Source: Carnimonas bestiolae (GTDB taxonomy: Bacteria; Pseudomonadota; Gammaproteobacteria; Pseudomonadales; Halomonadaceae). Taken from it: a stretch of 64,000 bases of DNA. The position numbers were made by a program, and so were the translations under genes. This document shows positions 54,958-63,038 of this stretch, piece by piece. Position 1 is the first letter of the stretch. Each line of letters starts with the position of its first letter. The notes beneath the pieces are model-generated. The model was not told the origin of the DNA. It was given only the letters and a program-made list of their open reading frames with translations, and made no database searches. Where the stretch lies: assembly GCF_051251125.1 (NCBI RefSeq), contig NZ_JBPCZL010000011.1. The stretch is one strand, 5' to 3'.

Positions 54958-54979
54958 AAGCCCCGCGCTAGCAGGGCTT
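54958..54979 (-). terminator. Hairpin between tail tube and chaperone genes
   Basis: AAGCCC...GGGCTT with inner GC pairs, then TTCTC on the minus strand. The T-tract is weak, so it may only attenuate. Confidence 0.5.
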
Positions 54980-54984
54980 ATTGG

Positions 54985-56154
54985 TTAGGATTTAACAGTT
55001 ACCGATGCGGTGGCCGACTTGCCGCCGTCTTTGGTTGTTGCAGTGACTTTGGCCGAACCGGCCTTAACGCCTTTGACCTTGCCGCCACCATCCACCGTCG
55101 CTACCGAGGTGTTGTCAGATTTCCACGTCACCGACTTGTCGCTGGCATCGCTAGGGGCGACGTTGGCCTTAAGCCGGACGGTCGAGCCGACTTTGACAGA
55201 AGGCTTGGTGTTATCCAGCGATACGCCGGTGACGGCCACCTTGGGCGGGTGACGGGTGATAACCGGCGACTTGCGGACGGCAGTTAGGTTTAGCTGCACC
55301 TGCACAACGTCATTCTTGCCCGCATCCGGCCAATCACCTGCGATCTGAACGGCAGGAAGCTCGATGTCATAACTGCCGTATTCGTTACCCAGCGTGAAGC
55401 TGAACGACACAGTTGACATATCTTTCCAGCGCGCCCACAGGTCGTAAGAAAGGGCCGACCATGCAAGGGTTACCTGCCCGGTAACGGCCAGCGTGCCCAG
55501 CAGAATAGCGCCCGCGTAGACGGCTTCGTCGCCGGTACCGATACAACGCTGAGTCTGAGGGTTGTTGTTGAAGGTCAGGTTGAAGTTATCGACGCAAGCG
55601 GAACCGGCCAGCGTCTCGCCGTTCATCTTCAGGTTCGAAATGTCTTTAAAACTGAAGTTAGCGTTGTCGTCGGCCTCTTTCAGCGAATCGATAAACGAAT
55701 TGCCGTGGCGGTCTTCCCATCCGGTACCGATAAAGCTGGTGGTGGCGGTAACGTCATTGTCGCCGGGGAAGCTGAGCTGGATTTGCGAGACTTGGCAGCC
55801 GCGAGCGATTCCGCTTACGCCAATGTCCTTAAAGGTCTTAGCCAGCGAGAAAGTGATGCGCTTGTCGCCCATCACCAGCTTGTTGCCGTCCCAGTCGTTG
55901 CCAAGCGCGGACGCTAGAAATTCATCCAGCGAGCCGTAGCGCATGAGCGTGCCGACATCGCCATTTACGTCGATAGTGCCGAGCGAGCTTCCGCTAGACA
56001 TGCGATCTTCGTTGATTTCTGCGCTTTCGTTGGTGTTCGTGCTGGGTTTCACGCCGTGAGACGTGCGGCGAAGCACATTCCAATCGCCGTCAGGGGTCTT
56101 GCCGATGTCCTTCTCGCGCTTCCACGCGGTCGAGATTTGAGCACCACTAGACAT
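54985..56154 (-). CDS. Major tail (tube) protein with C-terminal Ig-like domain
   Basis: 389 residues. The N-terminal about 300 form the tube domain (SSGAQISTAWKREKDIGKTP, TSHGVKPSTNTNES). The last about 85 are a bacterial Ig-like (BIG2) domain: VAVTGVSLDNTKPSVKVGST, VTWKSDNTSVATVDGGGKVK and KVTATTKDGGKSATASV. Such decorations project from the tail tube in lambda gpV and others. It is between the tail terminator and the chaperone genes. Confidence 0.88.
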   Translation of the reverse strand: MSSGAQISTAWKREKDIGKTPDGDWNVLRRTSHGVKPSTNTNESAEINEDRMSSGSSLGTIDVNGDVGTLMRYGSLDEFLASALGNDWDGNKLVMGDKRITFSLAKTFKDIGVSGIARGCQVSQIQLSFPGDNDVTATTSFIGTGWEDRHGNSFIDSLKEADDNANFSFKDISNLKMNGETLAGSACVDNFNLTFNNNPQTQRCIGTGDEAVYAGAILLGTLAVTGQVTLAWSALSYDLWARWKDMSTVSFSFTLGNEYGSYDIELPAVQIAGDWPDAGKNDVVQVQLNLTAVRKSPVITRHPPKVAVTGVSLDNTKPSVKVGSTVRLKANVAPSDASDKSVTWKSDNTSVATVDGGGKVKGVKAGSAKVTATTKDGGKSATASVTVKS

Positions 56155-56179
56155 GGGCGCTTCTCCTTATTTCAGGCAT

Positions 56180-56204
56180 AAAAAAAGGCCGCCCGAAGGC
56201 GACC
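56180..56204 (-). terminator. Internal terminator-like hairpin before the tail tube gene
   Basis: GGTCGCC-TTCG-GGCGGCC followed by seven T on the minus strand. The tube gene downstream has to be reached, so it may be leaky or subject to antitermination. Confidence 0.65.
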
Positions 56205-56223
56205 TTTGTCGTGTTGTTGTTGG

Positions 56224-56622
56224 CTACATGGTTCGGTAGCCGATGGTTACGTTGATCTGGTAATAGCCCGTCTCGTCGGGGCCGAGGTCGTGCATGTCGG
56301 CGAGTAGGAAGGACAGATGCCCCATCGAATACAGTTCGAAGTGCTCGGCGATGCTGCTGGCCGCCTCAGTGAGTTTGCGCACTCCTGCATGCAGCGGTGC
56401 GAATAGCTGAACCACCACGTTGCCGGAACGCCGTTTGCACGCATCTGCGCCGACCTCGCTAACGCTGGAAACTGCGGGGACATTGTTCAGTCGCGCCCAC
56501 AGCTCCTTGCCCACGGGGTCGAACACATCGGCGGAATTGGGATAGTCGATGCAGTCCGCTGGCAAGCCGTCCCACTCAGCCATTCTTCGCGTGATCGCCT
56601 GCCGGATTTCCTCGAACGTCAT
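56224..56622 (-). CDS. Tail terminator protein (DUF4128-like)
   Basis: 132 residues. MTFEEIRQAITRRMAEWDGL at the N-terminus and a C-terminal ETGYYQINVTIGYRTM are typical of the tail completion/terminator protein (gpU-like) of siphoviruses. It is immediately upstream of the tube gene and overlaps the previous gene (ATGA). The family name is by pattern. Confidence 0.72.
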   Translation of the reverse strand: MTFEEIRQAITRRMAEWDGLPADCIDYPNSADVFDPVGKELWARLNNVPAVSSVSEVGADACKRRSGNVVVQLFAPLHAGVRKLTEAASSIAEHFELYSMGHLSFLLADMHDLGPDETGYYQINVTIGYRTM

Positions 56623-57071
56623 GCGAATGCCTCCGATACCCGTGCGAATGCCGACATAAACCAGCCAGCGGGCGCTTGTTTTGAGTGCCCTTCTTCCAGT
56701 CTCACCGCGTACGGCATGTTGTTCTGGATGATGATGACCGTATAGGGCTTGCTGTTCTGGATGGCCGCTGTGCCGGTGTTGATCGTCTCGCCGCCGTTCT
56801 TGTCTTTGTGGTCGGCGTTGTAGCTGTAGTCAGGCTGGCCGATAGAGACGATATGATTGCCGCGAAACGCGCCGCCGGTGTAGCCCTTGGGCACCAATCC
56901 TTTCTTGCCACGCGCCTTGCGCTCTTTGTTGACTGCCCACAGCTCACGATTCCCGACCGGCGACAGTTTCACGACCTCACCGAGAAAATACATTGCGATA
57001 AGGCGCTGCGTGCGCGTCACGTCTTCGGCCACGTCATCAGCGAACGCCATCAGGTTGTCATCGAATGCCAT
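56619..57071 (-). CDS. HK97 gp10-like tail/neck protein
   Basis: 150 residues. A helical N-terminus (MAFADDVAEDVTRTQRLIAM) and the VKLSPVGN / TGGAFRGNHIVSIG stretch, with a C-terminal YAVRLEEGHSKQAPAGWF, follow the HK97 gp10 family pattern (tail-completion or neck). A short insert (DYSYNADHKDKNGG) is family-typical. TAATG overlap. Confidence 0.78.
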   Translation of the reverse strand: MAFDDNLMAFADDVAEDVTRTQRLIAMYFLGEVVKLSPVGNRELWAVNKERKARGKKGLVPKGYTGGAFRGNHIVSIGQPDYSYNADHKDKNGGETINTGTAAIQNSKPYTVIIIQNNMPYAVRLEEGHSKQAPAGWFMSAFARVSEAFA

Positions 57072-57424
57072 TAGATGCGCCTCAGTAACGCGGTGTAGGA
57101 AACGTTGGCCGGGTCGATCTGAATAGCCTTGACCTCATAACCGTTGATCTTATCGCCCACTTCTGGCTGCCGCTCGCACTGGGAGGCTAGCGCAATTAGC
57201 TGCTGGTCGCTCGCCTCGATATTCACGCCGTCAACGACCGTCAGATCGAAGTTGTCGAACACGCCTTGCCCTTTGTATTCGACGGTCTCGACGCGGCCCT
57301 CTTCCGTCACGGGGTCGATGAATGAGCGCACGATATGCACGCCGGTAAACGGCTTCACGGCATCTGCCAGCGGGCCAGCAAAGGCGCGTTCCAGCGCATT
57401 AGTGATATTGCTATGCAAACCCAT
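57071..57424 (-). CDS. Head closure protein
   Basis: 117 residues. The sequence (ADAVKPFTGVHIVRSFIDPV, YKGQGVFDNFD, CERQPEVGDKINGYEV) is mostly beta and lies where head-closure knobs are encoded, between the connector and the gp10-like protein. No specific family is claimed. The start overlaps the stop of the gene before it (TAATG at 57424). Confidence 0.6.
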   Translation of the reverse strand: MGLHSNITNALERAFAGPLADAVKPFTGVHIVRSFIDPVTEEGRVETVEYKGQGVFDNFDLTVVDGVNIEASDQQLIALASQCERQPEVGDKINGYEVKAIQIDPANVSYTALLRRI

Positions 57425-57825
57425 TACAAGCACCTTCCGACTGGAAACGAAAAGGCGGATGACATAAAGCGGCCGAGCAGTGCCAGCGCGAACTGAATGC
57501 GCGGAGACTGAGATGTCGTGCCGGTCATATCTAGCGCGGCGTAGCTAACCTGCGACTCCACGCTTCCGGCCTTAGCCGTCTCTGATGTCATCGCACCCTG
57601 AGAGTGCTGTTTGAACAGATCGCCTTCAGCGGCGGCGGCGGCCAGCTCAGCGCCAGCCGTCTTTACCTCCCTCTTTACCTCGCTAGGGATGTCGTCAATG
57701 TCAAAGGTAAGATTGAGGCTCGACATATACGCATTCGCCATCGCGACGTTGCGCGCTTTATCGCCGTCATCAGCCCAGTCGGGGCCGAGTGCGTCATCTA
57801 CGTCCTTGGTGGTGATGTATTGCAT
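57424..57825 (-). CDS. Head-tail connector protein (DnaT-like/gp6 type)
   Basis: 133 residues. MQYITTKDVDDALGPDWADD and AMANAYMSSLNL followed by an alternating helix pattern (EVKREVKTAGAELAAAAAEG) resemble the gp6-like/DnaT-2 adaptor family that joins the portal to the head-closure protein. The C-terminus (RIQFALALLGRFMSSAF) is helical. Confidence 0.75.
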   Translation of the reverse strand: MQYITTKDVDDALGPDWADDGDKARNVAMANAYMSSLNLTFDIDDIPSEVKREVKTAGAELAAAAAEGDLFKQHSQGAMTSETAKAGSVESQVSYAALDMTGTTSQSPRIQFALALLGRFMSSAFSFPVGRCL

Positions 57826-57842
57826 ATCAGCCCCGCCGGTGG

Positions 57843-58121
57843 TTATTCGTGCTCGCGCTCGGGCAGGATGTCGCCCAGCTTCTCTTTGACGTTTGCGATG
57901 CGGCCATGCACCTCGTCTGCGACTTGGTGGGCAGCGTTCTCGAAGTCTTCGGACAGCTGCTTGTGGGTCTCGGACGTATCGACGTGACTTGCTAGCTCAT
58001 GCAGCAGGTTCTCCAGTGAATCGCCGACCTGCCCGCCGCGTCCGCTAAGCGCCTTCTTAGCAAAAAGCACCAGCCCTACAGCCAGCAGCGCAAAAACAAT
58101 TGCAATCAGCATTGCAGTCAT
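57843..58121 (-). CDS. Single-TM protein in the head module
   Basis: 92 residues. One N-terminal helix (MLIAIVFALLAVGLVLFAKK) is followed by a charged, His/Glu-rich amphipathic tail (LENLLHELASHVDTSETHKQ). It belongs to no family I recognise. It is inside the head module, where a membrane protein is unexpected; it could be a holin-like or lysogen envelope protein, but neither is supported directly. AAGGA lies 7 bases before ATG, so it is probably made. Confidence 0.55.
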   Translation of the reverse strand: MTAMLIAIVFALLAVGLVLFAKKALSGRGGQVGDSLENLLHELASHVDTSETHKQLSEDFENAAHQVADEVHGRIANVKEKLGDILPEREHE

Positions 58122-58144
58122 TGGTGTATTCCTTTAGGTGGTAA

Positions 58145-58162
58145 AAAGGGCCGAAGCCCTTT
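58145..58162 (-). terminator. Internal terminator-like hairpin
   Basis: AAAGGGC-TTCG-GCCCTTT with two more T, on the minus strand, directly after the head-fibre-like gene. Confidence 0.65.
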
Positions 58163-58170
58163 CGTTGTGG

Positions 58171-58641
58171 TTAGGACGCGGTTTTATCCGCTTTATTGTC
58201 GAGAGCGCTTTGCAGCCCGTTTACGCCGCTTATCGCAATTTTCGGAATGCGCTTCGCATCCAATGTGCCCGTCGCGATTTTGCTGGCATCGAGGTTCGGC
58301 ACTTGCTCGGCGTCCAGCTTGTCGCCTTTTGCCACGTAACCGTCCTTAACGTCGCTAGTCTTTGCGTAGCTTTCTAAGTCGCTTTTCTTTACAGCGTCTT
58401 TCAGGTCTTCAGACGTTGCATATCGCTTATCTGCCTCGTCTTGAGTCAGCCCCTTAGTGCTAGGAAGCTCGGTTGAGAATACTTTTTCCTGAATGAGAGA
58501 AAAGAAAGACTTCTCGCGATCTTTGGGGGTTTCAGGAGTGGCAGGTTCTTGATTGTCATCGCCGCCGGAACCTTCTTCGCCGTCTTCCGCCTGCGCCGCA
58601 ACGCCTTGAGCCTCTTCTTCAATTCCTGTTTTGTCAGCCAT
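58171..58641 (-). CDS. Head-fibre-like protein
   Basis: 156 residues. The first part is acidic and disordered (ADKTGIEEEAQGVAAQAEDG). The second half has a fibre-type repeat pattern: LTQDEADKRYATSEDLKDAV, LDAEQVPNLDASKIATGTLD, then ISGVNGLQSALDNKADKTA, the phrase style of phage tail-fibre stems. Its place directly after the capsid gene suggests an appendage on the head, as with phi29 gp8.5; this is inference. ATG at 58641 has GGAG 8 bases upstream; the upstream 41 codons lie in the capsid gene. Confidence 0.6.
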   Translation of the reverse strand: MADKTGIEEEAQGVAAQAEDGEEGSGGDDNQEPATPETPKDREKSFFSLIQEKVFSTELPSTKGLTQDEADKRYATSEDLKDAVKKSDLESYAKTSDVKDGYVAKGDKLDAEQVPNLDASKIATGTLDAKRIPKIAISGVNGLQSALDNKADKTAS

Positions 58642-58703
58642 GTTGTTTACTCCTATGGTCAACAATTTATGTAAATGCCACGCCCGAGAGCGTGACATGC
58701 TGA

Positions 58704-59714
58704 TTAGCCTTCGGTGGTAATAAACACCAGCGGCACAGCTTTGCGGTACGCGGTGCGACTCCACGCGCTATCTTTCTTCAGTTCGTCATCTGAAGGGTTG
58801 GCAAGAGGCGTATTGCTGCCATCAGCAGAGAAGCTGGGAAGGCTGTAGCTAAAGCCATTGGGGTGAATACACATAGTGCGGCGAGAGAACAAAGTCTCCA
58901 TGCCGGAGCCATTCCCCGCATCTTCTTCTCGCGCTACAGAGATGGGGTTAAGCGGATTGCCGTCACCGTAGCGGAAGAAGTTATTGCCAAAGATAGCGGT
59001 CAGGAACTTGCCATCGGGCAGCAGCGGCATTTCATCGGAAACGATGACTTTGTAGCCTTGGTACATTTCCTGAACGATGAAAGAGTCAACGCCGGGTGCA
59101 GTGGAATTGGTGGGCACCTGCACAGAAGCGATCTGGTTGTTAATGTCCAGATTCGCTTTGACGGCAGAGTGCATGCAGATAACGCCCAGCGCTTTAGAAG
59201 CATCACCCATGGTGGCGCGGCCTTTAATAATGGCCGAACTTGTAAGGGTGCCTTTTGCTTCATACACCATGTCGCCGCTATTGTTCTTGATGTTGGAACC
59301 GTAAGTCCCTACCAAGATTGAGGCGATGATACGCATCTGCTCAGCAGTCCAGTAATTGCCCAGGCGCGCGCGAATTGCCGCCACAGGGTCGATGCTGGAA
59401 ATTTCTACAGACAAATCCATTTCCGCCCAACTTTGGTTACGATAGAGCGCAACCGCAGCGCCGTTCCCCATACCGTTTTTCAGCGGGCTAGATTTTTTGG
59501 AAGGGTCATCCGAAGAGATGTTCGCCGACTTGCTGTAATCGAGATTCAGGAATGGAAGAAAACCGATTCCGGTTCCCTTTGCAATTTCTTCTGCTCGCGA
59601 GTCTACGCCCACGATACCGCTATTCAGGAAGTTGTATAGAACCGGCTCTTCGTTGATGAAAGACTGGCTCCACTCCGGCGCATAGATAACGTCAGAGAGT
59701 TGGTTAACAGGCAT
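58704..59714 (-). CDS. Major capsid protein
   Basis: 336 residues. It begins MPVNQLSDVIYAPEWSQSFI and includes YRNQSWAEMDLSVEISSIDP, DPVAAIRARLGNYW and a VICMHSAVKANL segment typical of HK97-fold capsid proteins that follow a separate scaffold. It is preceded by the scaffold gene and followed by the fibre-like gene. No delta-domain propeptide is fused, which fits the separate scaffold. Confidence 0.88.
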   Translation of the reverse strand: MPVNQLSDVIYAPEWSQSFINEEPVLYNFLNSGIVGVDSRAEEIAKGTGIGFLPFLNLDYSKSANISSDDPSKKSSPLKNGMGNGAAVALYRNQSWAEMDLSVEISSIDPVAAIRARLGNYWTAEQMRIIASILVGTYGSNIKNNSGDMVYEAKGTLTSSAIIKGRATMGDASKALGVICMHSAVKANLDINNQIASVQVPTNSTAPGVDSFIVQEMYQGYKVIVSDEMPLLPDGKFLTAIFGNNFFRYGDGNPLNPISVAREEDAGNGSGMETLFSRRTMCIHPNGFSYSLPSFSADGSNTPLANPSDDELKKDSAWSRTAYRKAVPLVFITTEG

Positions 59715-59748
59715 GTTTATTTCCTTTTATTCTAAAAGAGTCGTTCGA

Positions 59749-60402
59749 TTAGCGGCGGGCTTCGCGCGCCAATCGGTGTTTTTCGGTAAGTGTCATTTCA
59801 CCGCTGCCCTTGCCTTGCGTACCGGCAGCACCACCGCCACCGGCCTGCGAGCCACGCACAAGGGATGCGAAGCGCGGTTCGTTAGCGAACTCGCTCTTGA
59901 GCTGGTCAAGCGTGGATACGGTCAAGTTGCCGTCTGCATCGGTGACTCGGACGTTGCCGTCCTGAACTGCCAGCCGACGCTGCACGTAATCCGCCAGAAT
60001 CTCGGCGTTCGGGCCGTCAGCAATGTCGGATGCGATCTGTTGAGCTGCTGAGCGGATTTCGCGCTGCTCGTTGGCTTTTGTTAGCTCTTCGTAGCGCTGG
60101 TTCGCTTTCTGCAACTCGGTTTGCGCGCTTTCATAGAGCTGTTGGTAGTTGCCCTCGCGTTCGTTTTGCTCGCGCTTTGCTTTCTCCTGCGCGTCCTGAA
60201 GCTCCTTGGCCTTGGCCTTGGCCTGTTTGGCTTCTTCAAGCAGTTGGTCGCGCTGCGCTTTAAGGCCGGTTACGTCTTCCCCTTGTGGCAGTCCTTCAAC
60301 GCCCAGCGTGAAAGTGCCGTCCTCGCCCTGCGAGTAAAGGTTCTTGACTGATTCATCGAGTGCGCCGTGCGCCTCTGCGGTGATTTGATACTGCAATGCC
60401 AT
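59749..60402 (-). CDS. Capsid scaffolding protein
   Basis: 217 residues. A long coiled coil (about 50-115: LKAQRDQLLEEAKQAKAKAK, then QKANQRYEELTKANEQREIR) is followed by a Gly-rich linker (SQAGGGGAAGTQGKGSG) and a basic C-terminus (LTEKHRLAREARR) that would bind the capsid shell. This architecture and its place before the capsid gene define a scaffold. Confidence 0.85.
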   Translation of the reverse strand: MALQYQITAEAHGALDESVKNLYSQGEDGTFTLGVEGLPQGEDVTGLKAQRDQLLEEAKQAKAKAKELQDAQEKAKREQNEREGNYQQLYESAQTELQKANQRYEELTKANEQREIRSAAQQIASDIADGPNAEILADYVQRRLAVQDGNVRVTDADGNLTVSTLDQLKSEFANEPRFASLVRGSQAGGGGAAGTQGKGSGEMTLTEKHRLAREARR

Positions 60403-60451
60403 TGTTTTAAGTCCCCTAGACTGCGCCCGTTCGTCCCTGACTAGCGGGCAT

Positions 60452-60475
60452 AAAAAAGGCCGCCCAAGGGCAGCC
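60452..60475 (-). terminator. Internal terminator-like hairpin
   Basis: GGCTGCCC-TT-GGGCGGCC, with six T after it on the minus strand, 50 bases past the MuF-like gene and just before the scaffold gene. It may tune scaffold and capsid levels. Confidence 0.65.
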
Positions 60476-60525
60476 GGTGAGTTGATTCTGTATGGGTCAG
60501 TAAAGACCGTTGTTTTCGTCGTGCA

Positions 60526-61569
60526 TTAAAGTCCCGCCCTTTCAAACGCCATCGGCTCGCGCTGCTTGAGCTGTTCGAGCGTCAGCGTGTTGCCGTTGCT
60601 GTCGATGAATTTGTCGAGCGATAGCTTGCCCTTGCTGAACAGCTTGTAGCGCGACGGCCCAAGCACTTCGCGCTGCCATGATGCCGGTTGCCGCTTGAGC
60701 CACGATTCGTAGGTCGTTTTGCTGTCAACGTGCTGCACCTCGCCATTAACCACTGCTGGACGCGTCGAGCCTTTGATCTCGCGCTGGTATTTGGGGTCGA
60801 TCTCGGGAATCGTTGTGCTCCTGCAATTCCAGTGCGCGGGAGGCCGTGGGTCGTCCCACCCGAACACTTTGTTATCGCGAGCACGGCATACCGGCGTTGT
60901 GTGGCTGTCCAACGTGCTAATCCACCGCCAGCCAATGAGTATGTCGCTGTTAGCCTCTAGCGACTGCTGCCGGGCCTCGTTGCTGATGCTGTTCGTCGCG
61001 GTGTTAACAAGCGTGCGCGCCTGCTGGCGTTGCATGTTGTGCGTAGCGTCCAGCCGCTTCGCCACCTGCTCCCGCGTTTCGCCCAACGCTGCGCCGGCCT
61101 GGATGTCGCCAATGATGTCAGCGGCTTTGCTAGTCCCGAACTTGTCGAGTGCGCCTTTCAGGTTGATGCGCTGAACGCCTTTACCCCGCGTCAGCTCCTG
61201 CGGCTCCCACATTGCCGCGCGGTAGATAGTCTCGACCGCAGGCCGGTTAAGCTGCGCCCTGATCGTGACCGCGCCCAGCAGCTTGTGGTTAAACGTCTCT
61301 TCGTATTCGGCGAAGCTGTTTAGCTCAAGGCCAAACTGGTCGCTCATTGCCGAATACACGTCCGACAACTGCCCGCGTAGCGCCTCTATCTCGCTGTTGT
61401 AGCGCTTTGTGCCGTACCGCGTTAAATAGCCATTCTCAAGGCTGCGTTTGGCCGTCTTAATGGCTTTGCGCAGGTACTTCGCGACTTTCTTAAAATTGCC
61501 GTTGGCGTAGCGCTGCACCAGTATGTGATGCCGTGTAACGGAATCGATCAAATACGCTCTAGTGCTCAT
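60526..61569 (-). CDS. Phage head morphogenesis protein (MuF/gp7-like)
   Basis: 347 residues. The C-terminal MuF motif is present: ARTLVNTATNSISNEARQQS, then WRWISTLDSHTTPVCRARDN and PRPPAHWNCRSTTIPEI with conserved Cys and His. These minor head proteins enter the capsid with the portal. The start is ATG, overlapping the portal stop (TAATG). Confidence 0.9.
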   Translation of the reverse strand: MSTRAYLIDSVTRHHILVQRYANGNFKKVAKYLRKAIKTAKRSLENGYLTRYGTKRYNSEIEALRGQLSDVYSAMSDQFGLELNSFAEYEETFNHKLLGAVTIRAQLNRPAVETIYRAAMWEPQELTRGKGVQRINLKGALDKFGTSKAADIIGDIQAGAALGETREQVAKRLDATHNMQRQQARTLVNTATNSISNEARQQSLEANSDILIGWRWISTLDSHTTPVCRARDNKVFGWDDPRPPAHWNCRSTTIPEIDPKYQREIKGSTRPAVVNGEVQHVDSKTTYESWLKRQPASWQREVLGPSRYKLFSKGKLSLDKFIDSNGNTLTLEQLKQREPMAFERAGL

Positions 61570-63029
61570 TAATCGACCTCGTTATCGTCGTCCTCGTCGT
61601 CCGGTGTGCTGCCAGTTACCGGCGGCTGTTCCGCGATCTCGGCATCGATTTCGTCGTCGGTGCGGTCAGGGCTGATATAGCCCGCCTTCCGCATGCTGTC
61701 GCGAAGGTCAGTCATGCCGATAACGCCCTGCTGCCAGCTCTGTACGATGGCGAGAAGCGTTTGCGCGTCCAGCGTCTCATCGAAGAACTCTTCGTTGAGC
61801 TTGAACGTAATCGCGTCTTCTTTCGGCTCGCCAACGGTCATGAACGCCAGTGCGTCATACAACGCGCAGCGGATAGCGTCAGTTGCGTTGCCGACTAGAT
61901 GGCTAAGCACGCTGTTGTCGCTGCTGTAGCGAATGCGTGCCGCCTCGGCCGTTTCCTGCCCGCTGCTGTCCTGCACCAGTCTTGCGCCGATCTTGACCAT
62001 CTGCTGCTCTTTGTCGCGCATCAGCTCAAGAGCGAGTTGCGTTTCGTTCGCCTGAAGAAGTGTCGCGCTGCCCTCATTGCCTAGATTGTGCCCTTTCCTA
62101 GCGCCCAACTTGATGCCATCAGGATTGGCCTTAGCGAACTGCTCAGCCGTCATCGACGTAGTGAGGAATAGCGAGGGCTGAGATGCGATGAATGCAGAAT
62201 CTTCGACGGTTGCGCTGTTTTGATAGTGAAGAATGTTGACTTCGGCCAGGTCGTACAGCGGCGAGCCGCCGATCTCTGGCTCGTTGCTCTCAGCGCCCGC
62301 GAAATGGAACGGGATGTGATCGAAAAATGAGCCGTCTGCACGCGTCGGGTAGTAACTGGATGCCAGCTCGTCCTTGATGTACAGCTCTTGCGAATAAACG
62401 CCCTCACTCAGCCGCAGCACGCGGTATTGAGTGAAGTTCTCTTGTGAAAACCCGTCATCGCCCAGCTTCGAAACACACTCCATCAGCACCACAAGCGTCA
62501 GCGTGCGCACGCCGCCGATTACCTCAGCATGCCAGTTGATGATGCTCTCAGCGGGGTAAAAGTGGATGTGGGCGCGCTTTCCCTGCGTCTGGCTCTTAGT
62601 GAGCGGGATTGACTGGCCGGTCGGAACCTCTTGCGTCGGAAACTCAGCGAGGATGCCGCCGCGCCCAACGACCAACTGTTCGGACACTAGGCGCTTAGAG
62701 AACTGCTTGAGGCTCACGCCGTCGCCGCTTGCGTCGCCCTCTAAATAAGCGATTTCGGTCGGCAGTTCGATCTCCGCATCCTTGCGAAACACCGCGCCAA
62801 GCAGCCCGTTTCGGGTGCGGCCGGTGACGTTGAGATACATTGCCCGCTTGATTAGCTGCTCTAAGCGAAGTCGATTTTCTGAGCAATTTTCGTCAGGGTC
62901 GGGCTTCACCATGTACCGCTCACCGCGCGACTTGACCGCCCTAGAGCCTTCTACGCAGTCGCGCACCAGTTCCCAATAGCGAATCGCCGCCGAGTATTCG
63001 GGGCGCTTGTATGTGTGGCCGTTACTCAT
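61569..63029 (-). CDS. Portal protein (DUF4055)
   Basis: 486 residues forming the DNA entry ring at one capsid vertex. The N-terminus SNGHTYKRPEYSAAIRYWEL and LNVTGRTRNGLLGAVFRKDA, and IPFHFAGAESNEPEIGGSPL further on are characteristic of DUF4055 portals. The C-terminus is very acidic (PDDEDDDNEVD). It is between terminase and the MuF-like gene. Confidence 0.9.
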   Translation of the reverse strand: MSNGHTYKRPEYSAAIRYWELVRDCVEGSRAVKSRGERYMVKPDPDENCSENRLRLEQLIKRAMYLNVTGRTRNGLLGAVFRKDAEIELPTEIAYLEGDASGDGVSLKQFSKRLVSEQLVVGRGGILAEFPTQEVPTGQSIPLTKSQTQGKRAHIHFYPAESIINWHAEVIGGVRTLTLVVLMECVSKLGDDGFSQENFTQYRVLRLSEGVYSQELYIKDELASSYYPTRADGSFFDHIPFHFAGAESNEPEIGGSPLYDLAEVNILHYQNSATVEDSAFIASQPSLFLTTSMTAEQFAKANPDGIKLGARKGHNLGNEGSATLLQANETQLALELMRDKEQQMVKIGARLVQDSSGQETAEAARIRYSSDNSVLSHLVGNATDAIRCALYDALAFMTVGEPKEDAITFKLNEEFFDETLDAQTLLAIVQSWQQGVIGMTDLRDSMRKAGYISPDRTDDEIDAEIAEQPPVTGSTPDDEDDDNEVD

Positions 63030-63038
63030 TGTTATTGC

